Positions 44,446 through 53,414 of a stretch of 60,733 nucleotides of DNA are shown one piece after another. The notes under the pieces were generated by a model that saw only the letters and a program-made list of their open reading frames with translations, searched no databases and was not told where the DNA came from. The position numbers were made by a program, and so were the translations under genes. This DNA comes from Actinomycetota bacterium (GTDB lineage Bacteria; Actinomycetota; Actinomycetes; Nanopelagicales; Nanopelagicaceae), in contig WLOP01000008.1 of NCBI GenBank assembly GCA_009699205.1, positions 1 to 60,733 of the forward strand, written 5' to 3'. How positions within the stretch are numbered: position 1 is the first letter of the stretch; each line of letters opens with the position of its first letter.

Positions 44446-45045
44446 ATGACGATGACAACTGATTTAGTAAAGGAGAGCGCGCAGGAACGGAATGCGCGCT
44501 TCGAACGTGATGCTCTGGCATTCACCGATCAGTTGTACTCCGCTGCCATGCGATACACCAAGAATCCACACGATGCTAAAGACTTAGTTCAAGACACTTA
44601 TCTCAAAGCCTTTTCGTCATTTCACCAATTTGAACCCGGCACCAATTTAAGGGCTTGGCTTTATCGAGTCTTAACTACAACTTTTATCAACTCGTACCGA
44701 AAAGGACAGCGCCAACCCCTAATAGCCGACAATGAAATTGAAGATTGGCAATTAGCTAAGTCTGCTTCTCACACGAGCGATCAAGGTAAGTCGGCTGAAG
44801 TCGAGGCGCTGGAAAAATTACCAGATAGCGATATCAAGAGAGCGCTTCAAGAAATTCCCGAAGAGTTCCGTATCCCTGTTTACCTTGCCGATGTAGAGGG
44901 TTTTTCATACAAAGAGATCGCTGAAATAGTTGGAGCGCCCACCGGAACGGTAATGTCTCGATTGCATAGAGGACGTAAAGCTCTGCGGACTTTATTAACG
45001 GATTATGCAAAGGAACGTGGATATGTTGTGGAGGAGAAGCCATGA
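44446..45045 (+). CDS. sigR: ECF sigma factor, SigR/SigH type
   Basis: A 199-residue group 4 sigma factor for thiol-oxidative stress. Region 2 has [26 protein letters not shown] and ends with [19 protein letters not shown]; region 4 has [57 protein letters not shown]. These match SigR/SigH closely. Its stop overlaps the anti-sigma start by four bases. A SigR-type promoter upstream implies positive autoregulation. Confidence 0.94.
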   Translation: MTMTTDLVKESAQERNARFERDALAFTDQLYSAAMRYTKNPHDAKDLVQDTYLKAFSSFHQFEPGTNLRAWLYRVLTTTFINSYRKGQRQPLIADNEIEDWQLAKSASHTSDQGKSAEVEALEKLPDSDIKRALQEIPEEFRIPVYLADVEGFSYKEIAEIVGAPTGTVMSRLHRGRKALRTLLTDYAKERGYVVEEKP

Positions 45046-45425
45046 CACCTCATGAATTATTCGGACCTCCTTGCGTAGAAGTTCTTAGCGCGGTGGTGAT
45101 GTTCGTCGATGGGGAAATCTCTGATACTTCGCACGTTCAGCAAATTGAATCTCATGTCGAAAGCTGTATTCCATGTCGCAATGAAATTGCCCATGAACGT
45201 CGCATGCATCAGTTAATGAATGAAGCCCTTCAACGATCTTGTTGCGAAAAGGCTCCTCAAGAACTTCACGATCAAATTGCTGCGATTGCCCATCAAGGGG
45301 CGACTTTCTTTACTGAAGTAACAATGACCGAAATATCAATTGAGATTGATGAATTTGGTCAGGTCGAGCGCCACGAAATAACCATTGAACACTCTCAAGA
45401 ATTTAGATTGCCTCCTCAAGAGTAA
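45042..45425 (+). CDS. rsrA: Zinc anti-sigma factor, RsrA/RshA type
   Basis: A 127-residue redox-switched anti-sigma factor. The zinc ligands are visible: Cys11, His38, Cys42 and Cys45 (HVESCIPC), the same arrangement as RsrA, where oxidation forms a disulfide, releases zinc and frees the sigma factor. It is coupled to sigR by ATGA. Beyond the ZAS domain there is a C-terminal tail of about 35 residues ([19 protein letters not shown]...) that is not part of the minimal domain. Confidence 0.92.
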   Translation: MTPHELFGPPCVEVLSAVVMFVDGEISDTSHVQQIESHVESCIPCRNEIAHERRMHQLMNEALQRSCCEKAPQELHDQIAAIAHQGATFFTEVTMTEISIEIDEFGQVERHEITIEHSQEFRLPPQE

Positions 45426-45427
45426 AG

Positions 45428-45847
45428 ATGGAAAACATGGCTGGGATTATTGGGGCTGTTGGCTTTTCGGTAATGACAATCCGCCCGGCAGATAGCGCGG
45501 TCGCAATGGGGCTCGGTGATTTGCCGATTGCGGCTCCGGCTCATTTCGTAACTTTGCTTGAGAGCGCAGCTTTAGCTGCCCTGGCCGATCATTTACAGCC
45601 TGGAGAAACCACTCGGATGCTTTCGATTGAATTACATTGCTTAGATGCTGTGGGAATTGGTTGCCAATTAAGAGCAACCGCTACCTGTACTGAAATTGTT
45701 GGGCGCGATCTCCACTTTGTTTGCGATATTTATGAGGGCAATCGACATATTGCGCAGGCACAAATGACACGAGCGACAGTGGAGCGAGTATCTTTCCTCG
45801 CACGCACTGCCGCTCAGAGCCTTAATTCACAAATATTTCCTCAGTAA
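45428..45847 (+). CDS. Thioesterase-like hotdog protein (FlK type)
   Basis: A 139-residue single hotdog-fold protein. The order IAAPAHFVTLLESAALAAL, GETTRMLSIELHCLDAVGIGCQLRATATCTEIVGRDLHFVCDIYEGNRHIAQAQMTRATV follows the FlK-like thioesterase pattern, with Glu in LLES and His in ELHC as candidate catalytic residues. It starts two bases after the rsrA stop, so it may belong to the sigR operon. The acyl substrate is unknown. Confidence 0.78.
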   Translation: MENMAGIIGAVGFSVMTIRPADSAVAMGLGDLPIAAPAHFVTLLESAALAALADHLQPGETTRMLSIELHCLDAVGIGCQLRATATCTEIVGRDLHFVCDIYEGNRHIAQAQMTRATVERVSFLARTAAQSLNSQIFPQ

Positions 45848-45849
45848 CT

Positions 45850-46236
45850 TTATTTTTTAGTTGCCCAGAAAATTTCTGCAATCTCATCGATTTTGGAAAT
45901 TAGCTTTTCAGCAACTGCAACATCATTTGTTCCCTTGGTTCCAGCAGCACCTGCGAGTTTTGTTGTCTCGTTGAAGAGTGCGTTGAGCTGAGGGTAAGCC
46001 TCGAAATGGTTTGGCTTGAAGTAATCTGTCCAGAGCACCCAAAGGTGTTCTTTGACCATATTTGAACGTGCTTCTTTGATCGCAACTGCGCGAGCTTTGA
46101 AATCTGGGTCGCTGCTTGCGGCGTACTTCTCCATGCAAGCCTTGACGGATTGGGCTTCAATCTTGGCTTGGGCAGGATCGTAGATGCCGCAAGGTAGATC
46201 GCAGTGGGCGAGAACAACTCTCTTCGGTGTGAACAT
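45850..46236 (-). CDS. sodN: Nickel superoxide dismutase
   Basis: A 128-residue NiSOD precursor. After a 10-residue leader (MFTPKRVVLA) the mature protein begins HCDLPCGIYDP, the nickel hook: His1, Cys2 and Cys6 bind nickel. The start is ATG 46236 with GAGGAGAG seven bases upstream; the longer open frame is not supported. The rest is the helical bundle, with EARSNMVKEHLWVLWTDYFKPNHFE. It is cytoplasmic and removes superoxide. The divergent protease gene at 46353 should expose His1 by cleavage. Convergent with the thioesterase gene. Confidence 0.96.
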   Translation of the reverse strand: MFTPKRVVLAHCDLPCGIYDPAQAKIEAQSVKACMEKYAASSDPDFKARAVAIKEARSNMVKEHLWVLWTDYFKPNHFEAYPQLNALFNETTKLAGAAGTKGTNDVAVAEKLISKIDEIAEIFWATKK

Positions 46237-46352
46237 ATTTCTCTCCTCGTTTGTTTGGCGGATTGATGTAGTGACGGCTTGGGGATTTTCCATTCGTGAT
46301 CTTGGGTAGTGCTTGGGTAACAAAAACTTTGATAGATGTGAGAATACAGCCC

Positions 46353-46670
46353 ATGAAGGCATTTCGCAGATTTGGGGCTGTGGCGGTCAGCGGGGCCTCG
46401 ATGGCGCCAAAATATCGCAACGGTGACTGGCTCCTGGTGCGCTGGGGCGGGGGTTTTTACGTCGATCACATAGTTGTGATTGAGCGTGAAAGTTATCCAG
46501 GGATTTTCTATATCAAGCGAGTGAAAAGCATAAAAGGTAATGAAGTATGGGTAGAAGGTGACAATCGCCAAAGTAGCGAAGACTCACATAAATGGGGAGC
46601 GATTTCACCAGAGGAAATTGTTGGCAAAGTCCTTTTCAGATATCGAAAAGGTAAAACTCTTAGCGAGTGA
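46353..46670 (+). CDS. sodX: SodX, processing protease for NiSOD
   Basis: A 105-residue signal-peptidase-I-like (S26) protease without a membrane helix. Catalytic Ser16 lies in SGASMAP and Lys55 in IFYIKRVKS; the C-terminal EGDN motif is the box E-like element. NiSOD requires removal of an N-terminal propeptide before nickel binding, and a SodX-type gene next to sodN supplies this. The start ATG 46353 gives the standard length. Its 3' end overlaps the convergent kgd gene by 11 bases. Confidence 0.92.
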   Translation: MKAFRRFGAVAVSGASMAPKYRNGDWLLVRWGGGFYVDHIVVIERESYPGIFYIKRVKSIKGNEVWVEGDNRQSSEDSHKWGAISPEEIVGKVLFRYRKGKTLSE

Positions 46671-49600
46671 AGGCTTCCATGAGTAGAGCTTTTTGCTCTT
46701 CCTCATGAACGTAATGATTGCCCGTTGCCGGACTTGCTGTTGCTCGACGTGAGATTCTCCGCAGAGTACGACCATTGAACGTTTCTAATGTATTAAGTGA
46801 GATAAATGGCCAAGGACCTTGGTTTGCAGGTTCGTCTTGCACCCAGAGCAAATTAGCGCGGGGGTGCTTAGCGGCTTCTTCAGCCAATTCACGAGATGGA
46901 AGTGGATAGAACTGCTCAACGCGGACAATTGCAGTTCCTGCTTCGCCAAGACGTGTTCTCTCGGCGAGTAGATCGTAATAAATACGACCGGAGCAGAAGA
47001 TAACTCGTTCAGCGTTTACAACGGTTGGGTCCACGATCACTGGTTGGAAATGTCCTTGAGTAAATTCTTTGAGAGAGGATGCGGCTGCGCGCAAGCGGAG
47101 CATTGATTTTGGAGTGAAGACGATCATTGGGCGATGCGCAGGATTTTTGGCATGCCAGCGAAGTAAATGGAAATAAGAAGATGGCGAAGATGGTTGAGCA
47201 ACTGTCATATTTGCTTCAGCGCAGAGTGCCAAGAAACGTTCGATGCGCGCAGAAGAATGGTCAGGGCCTTGGCCTTCATATCCATGAGGCAATAGCAAGA
47301 CGAGCGCTGAACGCTCGCCCCATTTTTGCAGTGAGGAAGAGATGAACTCATCAACGATTGTTTGAGCACCATTACTAAAGTCTCCGAATTGGGCTTCCCA
47401 AAGGACTAAAGCCTCGTTGCGGGCGAGGGAATAGCCGTATTCAAAGCCCATAGCTGCATATTCTGAGAGCAAGGAATCAATGACGAAAAATTGGTTTTCA
47501 TCAGAAATCAAGCCACGTAGGGGAGTCCAATCGCTACCGTTCTCTTTATCAACAATTACGGCGTGACGGTTACTGAATGTTCCACGCTTTGAATCTTGGC
47601 CAGCAAGTCGAATTGGCATTCCCTCGAGAAGTAGCGAACCGAATGCAAGAGTTTCACCCATCGACCAGTCGATAGTTCCATCGTTAAGCATCTCGACACG
47701 TTTAGCTAACTGAGGTGTGAGTTTTGGATGAACGTTGAAACCCTCAGGCACTGCAATTTGAGTCTGCGCAATCTTTCTTGCGACTTCTTCGCTGATACTT
47801 GTGTCGACGCTTTGAGGAATTGGTGCGATAGGTACAGCAAAGTGGGGTTCATCTTGTGGCTCAAGATCATGGACCGCAGCAAAGACGCCCTCAAGTTGTG
47901 CCTGATAATCGCGCGCGACTTCTTCGGCTTCTTCAACGGTAATATCTTTGCGGCCTATCAGCGCTTCTGTGTAAAGCGTACGAGTCGATCGCTTCGCATC
48001 GATGAGTTTGTACATCATTGGTTGCGTAAAGCTAGGTTCGTCGCCCTCATTATGTCCACGACGTCGGTAACAGACCATGTCAATCACGACATCTTTATTG
48101 AAAGCTTGGCGATACTCAAAGGCTAAGCGCGCTACACGTACGCAAGCTTCTGGGTCATCAGCGTTGACATGGAAAATTGGGGCAGAAATTCCTTTAGCAA
48201 TATCTGTTGCATAAGTTGAGGAGCGCGATGCATGAGGCGAGGTGGTAAAACCAATTTGATTATTAACCACTAAGTGGACTGTGCCGCCGGTGCGATATCC
48301 AGGAAGTTGGGAGAGGTTGAGAGTTTCAAATACAACCCCTTGCCCTGCGAAAGCAGCATCCCCATGCACCAATATTGGAAGCACGGTGTAAACATTTCTG
48401 ATATTCATTTTGTCTTGCTTTGCCCGCACAACGCCTTCAAGTACAGGGTTTACCGCCTCTAAGTGGGATGGGTTAGCTGCCAAATAGATCTTTGTCGTTG
48501 CTCCCGATTCGGCGGTGAAGATTCCTTCGGTCCCAAGGTGATACTTAACGTCGCCCGTCCCGTGGACAGCATTCTTGGCATAGTTGCCTTCGAACTCTTG
48601 GAATATCTGACCATAGGATTTGCCAGCAATATTGGCGAGAACATTGAGACGCCCACGGTGTGGCATACCAATACAAACTTCATCGAGTCCTGATTCTGCG
48701 GCCGCAGAGATAACGGCATCCAATAACGGAATCATTGTTTCGCCACCCTCAAGTGAGAAACGTTTTTGACCTACATATTTAGTTTGCAGGAAGGATTCAA
48801 ATGCTTCGGCACTGTTGAGTTTATGGAGGATGCGCAACTGTTCTTCGCGTGGAGGTTTGGTGGCGCCGATTTCTAATCGTTCTTGAATCCACTGGCGCTC
48901 AGCTGGATTTTGAATGTACATGTATTCGGCACCAATAGTGCGGCAATAGGAATCACGCAGAATTCCAAGAATCTTTCTCAATTTCATAAAGCTTTCGCCG
49001 CCGAAACCACCTGTCGCGAATTCGCGGTCAAGATCCCAGAGAGTCAATCCGTGCGAAACTACATCTAAATCTGGATGTGAACGTTGCTTGTATCTCAGAG
49101 GATCAATTTCGGCCATGAGGTGGCCAAAAGTTCTGTAAGCGTGGATTAATTGCTGAACTCGTGCAGTCTTATCGATTTCATTGTCGCGCGCGAATTCGAT
49201 ATCTGTTACCCAACGGATTGGTTCGTATGGAATGCGAAGAGCAGTGAAGATTTCATCATAGAAACCATCGGCGCCAAGCAGGAGGTCATTAACTTTGCGC
49301 AAGAAATCTCCTGATTGCGCCCCTTGAATAATGCGGTGGTCATAAGTACTTGTAAGAGTGACAACCTTGCTGATTGCCAAGCGATTTAAAGTTTCTTCGC
49401 TAGCACCTTGGAATTCTGCTGGATAATCAAGTGCGCCAACGCCCATGATCATTCCTTGACCCACCACAAGACGCGGCACCGAGTGAACTGTTCCGATTGT
49501 TCCGGGGTTGGTGAGCGAAACGGTTGTTCCGGCAAAGTCCTCAACAGTTAAAGCGCCGTTGCGAGCTTTCGCAACTGTTGCTTCATATGAAGCCCAGAAC

Positions 49601-50349
49601 TGAGCGAAATCTAGCTCCTCGCAACCTTTGATTGATGGAACTAGAAGTTGTCGAGAACCATCTGCTTTTGCAATATCAATGGCAATTCCAAGATTGATGT
49701 GATCAGGGTGTCCCACTGCAGGTTTGCCATCGAGTTGTGTGAAGTAAGAATTCATTTCAGGCATCGCTCGGAGTGCTTTAATCATTGCAAATGCAATGAG
49801 GTGCGTGAAGGAAACTTTTCCGCCACGAGCGCGCTGAAGATGGTTGTTAATGACAATTCGGTTATCAATTAATAATTTAGCGGCAATAGCACGCACACTT
49901 GTTGCTGTGGGAACCGAGAGTGAAGCTTCCATACTTTGTACAACACGTCCTGAAACACCACGAAGCGCTTCAACTTTTCCAGCATCTGGATTGGCGAGCA
50001 CAGGTGCAGGTTTTACAACTGGGTCAGCGGGGGTAGTCGACCTTGGCGCCGCTGGCTGAACAACTCCTCGAGCTGAGGTAACAATTGGAGCTGAGGTAAC
50101 AATCGGAGCAGGTGTAACAATGGGAGCAGGTGCAACCGGTTGCGATGATTTTGGAATTGGAGGAGTGCCGCCCCGTGGAGCTCCTGCAATAGGGGTGGGC
50201 GAATGAGTCGCGCCGTTCTCTTTGATATCGGCAAAGAGGGCGTGCCACTTGGGATCTACCGCTGCTGGGTCGAGTAGAAAACGTTCATACATCTCCTCGA
50301 CGAGCCACTCATTAGCTCCAAATTGTTCGGCAAATTGATCGCCAGGCAC
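46660..50349 (-). CDS. kgd: Multifunctional 2-oxoglutarate dehydrogenase/decarboxylase
   Basis: A 1229-residue actinobacterial Kgd/SucA. Residues 1-~40 form the N-terminal helix region, followed by a Pro/Ala linker. Residues ~130-345 are an E2-like acyltransferase core (TSVRAIAAKLLIDNR, DHRIIQG) without a lipoyl domain, and the rest is the E1 part with the TPP site (GMPHRGRLNVLANI, GDAAFAGQGVV, NNQIGFTT). Length matches the mycobacterial enzyme (about 1230). The linker contains a 6-residue repeat encoded by 18-base units. In other species it is inhibited by a GarA/OdhI protein, not seen here. Confidence 0.96.
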   Translation of the reverse strand: MPGDQFAEQFGANEWLVEEMYERFLLDPAAVDPKWHALFADIKENGATHSPTPIAGAPRGGTPPIPKSSQPVAPAPIVTPAPIVTSAPIVTSARGVVQPAAPRSTTPADPVVKPAPVLANPDAGKVEALRGVSGRVVQSMEASLSVPTATSVRAIAAKLLIDNRIVINNHLQRARGGKVSFTHLIAFAMIKALRAMPEMNSYFTQLDGKPAVGHPDHINLGIAIDIAKADGSRQLLVPSIKGCEELDFAQFWASYEATVAKARNGALTVEDFAGTTVSLTNPGTIGTVHSVPRLVVGQGMIMGVGALDYPAEFQGASEETLNRLAISKVVTLTSTYDHRIIQGAQSGDFLRKVNDLLLGADGFYDEIFTALRIPYEPIRWVTDIEFARDNEIDKTARVQQLIHAYRTFGHLMAEIDPLRYKQRSHPDLDVVSHGLTLWDLDREFATGGFGGESFMKLRKILGILRDSYCRTIGAEYMYIQNPAERQWIQERLEIGATKPPREEQLRILHKLNSAEAFESFLQTKYVGQKRFSLEGGETMIPLLDAVISAAAESGLDEVCIGMPHRGRLNVLANIAGKSYGQIFQEFEGNYAKNAVHGTGDVKYHLGTEGIFTAESGATTKIYLAANPSHLEAVNPVLEGVVRAKQDKMNIRNVYTVLPILVHGDAAFAGQGVVFETLNLSQLPGYRTGGTVHLVVNNQIGFTTSPHASRSSTYATDIAKGISAPIFHVNADDPEACVRVARLAFEYRQAFNKDVVIDMVCYRRRGHNEGDEPSFTQPMMYKLIDAKRSTRTLYTEALIGRKDITVEEAEEVARDYQAQLEGVFAAVHDLEPQDEPHFAVPIAPIPQSVDTSISEEVARKIAQTQIAVPEGFNVHPKLTPQLAKRVEMLNDGTIDWSMGETLAFGSLLLEGMPIRLAGQDSKRGTFSNRHAVIVDKENGSDWTPLRGLISDENQFFVIDSLLSEYAAMGFEYGYSLARNEALVLWEAQFGDFSNGAQTIVDEFISSSLQKWGERSALVLLLPHGYEGQGPDHSSARIERFLALCAEANMTVAQPSSPSSYFHLLRWHAKNPAHRPMIVFTPKSMLRLRAAASSLKEFTQGHFQPVIVDPTVVNAERVIFCSGRIYYDLLAERTRLGEAGTAIVRVEQFYPLPSRELAEEAAKHPRANLLWVQDEPANQGPWPFISLNTLETFNGRTLRRISRRATASPATGNHYVHEEEQKALLMEAFTR
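50071..50142 (-). repeat. 18-base tandem repeat inside kgd linker
   Basis: Four 18-base units starting AGCTGAGGTAACAATTGG on the plus strand, the last one divergent, encode a repeated APIVTP/S hexapeptide in the interdomain linker. The array is in frame and should vary only linker length. Confidence 0.85.
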
Positions 50350-50485
50350 GGGCGGTCTCCTTATCGATTCGAGTTTCTACGAGTGAGCCCCCGTAGCGTA
50401 CCGATTAGCAAGGGCGAGGATAAATTGAAATTGGCCTTGCAGTAGCGATTTTGCGCACAGTAGTAACTTTTTTTGGGGTGCGCGC

Positions 50486-50896
50486 TTACTTCTTTGCTGT
50501 AAATGGAGGCGAATCGGGGAGTATCGAGAGAGCTAGGGCAAAGGTGATTCCAGCGAGAAGGGCTAGGCCAACTCCGCTCACCCAGAGGTGGGCTTGGAGT
50601 TGGAAATACGCGACGCCAAGAGCGATGCCGTTAGCCAGGACGGCAGGTGCGCGACCGTAATTACGTGCACGTCGAAATTCTCGCGCCGCACCTATTAATC
50701 CAAGACCTCCTAAGAGCGAAAAGAGGATGACTCCAATTACCGCGCTCAGCGCTTGCACGTCGGAAGTTAAGGATTTAACGAGGAGGAATCCGCCTAGGGC
50801 AAACACGATTATCGCTTCGACTGAGAGAAGGGTTGCCACGATAGACCTTCGCCAATTCTTATCGGCAAAATTACTTCTCACATTCTTATTTATCAT
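50486..50896 (-). CDS. Four-helix integral membrane protein
   Basis: A 136-residue protein with four hydrophobic segments (about 19-40, 49-70, 85-103 and 107-127) and basic termini. A motif GLIGAAREFRRARNYGRAPAVLANGIALGVAYF lies between helices 2 and 3. It resembles small membrane proteins often seen in actinobacterial genomes, but I cannot name a family function. It is divergent from the Tad-type cluster across 29 bases and lies 136 bases beyond the start of kgd. Confidence 0.7.
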   Translation of the reverse strand: MINKNVRSNFADKNWRRSIVATLLSVEAIIVFALGGFLLVKSLTSDVQALSAVIGVILFSLLGGLGLIGAAREFRRARNYGRAPAVLANGIALGVAYFQLQAHLWVSGVGLALLAGITFALALSILPDSPPFTAKK

Positions 50897-50925
50897 GCTT
50901 CATACAATAGCAAGGTAGGTGACAG

Positions 50926-51348
50926 ATGCACTCGCATGATGGGATACAGGATTCTTTCACTCGCCTCTCTGCACCGAGCGCACTCTATGAACACCTTCGC
51001 CGTGAACTCTCTCGATGTGAGCGCGATGGAAGCGCTCTTTGGCTCATTCGGTTTGTGCTGAAAGCGCACTCGCCATATGAGTTCGAGGTACTTTCCTTTG
51101 CACAAACTCTTCATGAAATTTGTCGCGTCGAAGACCTCTGTGCACGAACTGGTGAATTGGAATTCATTCTCGTCCTTAGAAGTGATGAGAAGGGCGCCCA
51201 TATCGCTCTCAGAAGAATTTGGGAGAAATGGCAGATCGATCCCGAATATTCCGCTCTCGAATGCAGTTCTATTTCGAGCAATACTGGCGAAGGCGCCTTA
51301 GAACTTCTCAACCGCTTGGAGTTAGAACCAACTCTTACCTCTCTCTGA
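50926..51348 (+). CDS. Degenerate GGDEF-like protein preceding Tad cluster
   Basis: A 140-residue protein. The pattern LRRELSRCERDGSALWLIRFVL...FAQTLHEICRVEDLCARTGELEFILVL follows a diguanylate-cyclase fold: first helix with an arginine-rich RxLxRxxRxG, a strand, a second helix ending in R-x-x-D, then A-R-x-G-x-x-E-F where the GGDEF signature would be (residues 75-80 TGELEF). The catalytic Gly-Gly-Asp is lost, so it is probably inactive, perhaps a nucleotide sensor or protein partner. It lies 105 bases before the Tad ATPase on the same strand. The fold assignment is by eye. Confidence 0.6.
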   Translation: MHSHDGIQDSFTRLSAPSALYEHLRRELSRCERDGSALWLIRFVLKAHSPYEFEVLSFAQTLHEICRVEDLCARTGELEFILVLRSDEKGAHIALRRIWEKWQIDPEYSALECSSISSNTGEGALELLNRLELEPTLTSL

Positions 51349-51453
51349 ATCAACCTGCAAGTAAGCGCAGAAGTGGAGCTGTGCAAAGGCTGGCTATCCA
51401 CGTACAAAATGTTTCACACACACTGCCAACGTCGAGACTCTTAAAGTCACCGC

Positions 51454-52497
51454 ATGTCATTAACGGATATGGAAATTACCTTCGGCGCCCTGGCGCCATA
51501 TATGTGCGACCGCGAAATTGAAGAGATCTGGATTAACTCACCCGAGAGAATATTTATTGCGCGTGGTGGACTTAACGAACTCACCAACCTGATGCTCTCT
51601 GCCGATGAGGTGCGCAATATCGTTGAACGGGCGCTGATGTGGAGCGGTCGACGGCTAGATCTTTCGCACCCATTTGTTGATGCCAGGCTGCCAGACGGGA
51701 GTCGACTGCACGTTGCGATTCCAGAAATTACGCCCGAGCACTGGGCAATCAATATTCGCAAACATCTCATGCGCAATTTTTCGCTTCAAGACTTAGCTTT
51801 CTCAGGCGCAATGACTCCTCAAATCGCCACAGTGCTCTCCGATTCAGTGACTGCTGGCGTCAATATCCTCGTTAGCGGCGGCACTCAAGCGGGAAAGACA
51901 ACGGTGCTCAATGCACTTGTGTCAGCGATTCCAGTTCAAGAACGCGTTATAACAATTGAGGAAGTATTTGAACTTCGACCTAATCTTCCAGATGTTGTGG
52001 CGATGCAAACTCGAAGCGCCAATCTGCAAGGCGGGGGAGAGATTGCACTGCGCCGCCTCATCAAAGAATCTCTCCGTATGCGCCCATCAAGAATCATTGT
52101 CGGAGAAGTCCGTGAAGCTGAAGCGCTAGACCTTTTAATAGCACTCAATTCTGGGCTTCCTGGCATGGGAACTATTCACGCAAATTCAGCGCGAGATGCA
52201 ATCGTGAAATTACAAACTCTTCCCCTATTAGCCGGTGAAAATATCTCCCAGAAATTCATTGCACCAACGGTGGCTTCGGCAATTGATCTAGTTATTCAAG
52301 TTGCTCTCGACAATACTGGCAAACGACGAATCGTCGAAGTGGCATCACTGAGCGGGCGGGTAGAAAACGACCATATCGAAGTTGAAACTCTCTGGCGTTG
52401 GCAAGGAGAGAAATACGAACGTGGATTGGGAACGCTCCCTCACATAGAAAAATATAGAAATGCAGGAATTCTTCTTAATGAATGGGCGACTCAGTGA
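51454..52497 (+). CDS. CpaF/TadA-type secretion ATPase
   Basis: A 347-residue type II/IV secretion ATPase powering assembly of Tad-type pili. N-terminal region EIEEIWINSPERIFIARGG, Walker A GGTQAGKTT (142-150), the Asp/Glu-box ERVITIEEVFELR, Walker B SRIIVGEVREAEALDLL and His-box GMGTIHANSARDAI are intact. It is shorter than many CpaF proteins because the N-terminal extension is missing. It overlaps the TadB-like gene by 16 bases. Confidence 0.9.
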   Translation: MSLTDMEITFGALAPYMCDREIEEIWINSPERIFIARGGLNELTNLMLSADEVRNIVERALMWSGRRLDLSHPFVDARLPDGSRLHVAIPEITPEHWAINIRKHLMRNFSLQDLAFSGAMTPQIATVLSDSVTAGVNILVSGGTQAGKTTVLNALVSAIPVQERVITIEEVFELRPNLPDVVAMQTRSANLQGGGEIALRRLIKESLRMRPSRIIVGEVREAEALDLLIALNSGLPGMGTIHANSARDAIVKLQTLPLLAGENISQKFIAPTVASAIDLVIQVALDNTGKRRIVEVASLSGRVENDHIEVETLWRWQGEKYERGLGTLPHIEKYRNAGILLNEWATQ

Positions 52498-53414
52498 TTT
52501 CACCAATCTTCGCGTCACCTCTACTTATCGCACTCATCTCCAGCGCTTTATGTGGGTTCGCGCTTTCGCTAATAGAACCTCCGGCAACTGCTCGGGGAAA
52601 GAACGCCTTACAAAGGAGTGGCTTGCATAAGAGCACTTTGGATAGAAATTTCGATAAAAAAGTTCCTGTGCGCCCCACTCACACAATTACTACCAAACTG
52701 GCGGCGAAGAAACGAGAGTTAGTTTCAGTGAGCCTTGCTACCTTGACCGTCACGGCGATTGTTCTGTTTTGGACTAATTCCCTTGTAATAAGCGCGCCAT
52801 TCACCTTCTTTTCAGGGGTGATTACGTGGATCTATCTAAAGAGAGCTACTGCCAAGACAAAGCGCGCATTGGATAACGTGTGGCCAGAGGTGATCGATCA
52901 CTTAATCTCGGGAATTCATGCTGGGCTTTCGTTATCAGAGGCGATGGTTGGCTTATCTATACGTGGCCCGGAAGTTACCCGTGAGGCATTCCTGCAATTT
53001 AGCAACGATCTTCGAAGCGGATCTGACTTCGCTTCGGCTGCAGAAAAGTTGAAAGCAAACTTCAACTCCCACAGCAGCGACCAAATCTTGGAGGCGATTC
53101 TCTTGGCTAAATCACTTGGCGGTTCTGAACTGCTTCAAATATTTCGAACTCTCGGAGATTTCCTTCGTCAGGATTTGGCTCTGCGTAAAGAGATTGAGAT
53201 TAAACATGGATGGATTATGAGTTCGGCGCATATGTCATCTGCAGCGCCATGGTTGTTATTACTTCTACTCTCCAGTCAGCCAGGGACAGCAGAAGCTTTT
53301 GCTCAACCAGGTGGCATCGCAATATTGCTTGCAGGAATTGCTTCGACCGTCGCGGCATACTTTTGGATGGGGCGATTGAGTCAACTGCCCCAAACTCCTC
53401 GGGTCTTTGGATGA
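52482..53414 (+). CDS. TadB-like pilus inner-membrane protein (T2SSF domain)
   Basis: A 310-residue membrane protein: an N-terminal helix (about 8-27), a basic loop, a helix pair (about 85-122), the cytoplasmic T2SSF domain (about 135-235: VIDHLISGIHAGLSLSEAMVGLSIRG...FSNDLRSGSDFASAAEKLK), and C-terminal helices (about 247-303). It resembles TadB, the platform protein working with the CpaF ATPase. No second T2SSF protein (TadC) is present. It is coupled to the ATPase upstream and to the TadE/G-like gene by an ATGA overlap. Confidence 0.85.
   Translation: MGDSVISPIFASPLLIALISSALCGFALSLIEPPATARGKNALQRSGLHKSTLDRNFDKKVPVRPTHTITTKLAAKKRELVSVSLATLTVTAIVLFWTNSLVISAPFTFFSGVITWIYLKRATAKTKRALDNVWPEVIDHLISGIHAGLSLSEAMVGLSIRGPEVTREAFLQFSNDLRSGSDFASAAEKLKANFNSHSSDQILEAILLAKSLGGSELLQIFRTLGDFLRQDLALRKEIEIKHGWIMSSAHMSSAAPWLLLLLLSSQPGTAEAFAQPGGIAILLAGIASTVAAYFWMGRLSQLPQTPRVFG

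Noticed and set aside
45900-46571. 223-residue minus-strand frame across sodN and the divergent region
   Set aside because: It overlaps sodN in another frame and sodX on the other strand; composition is not protein-like and both real genes have strong motifs.
50071-50142. CRISPR or regulatory repeat array
   Set aside because: The 18-base units have no spacers, are in frame in kgd and encode a hexapeptide repeat in a Pro/Ala linker.
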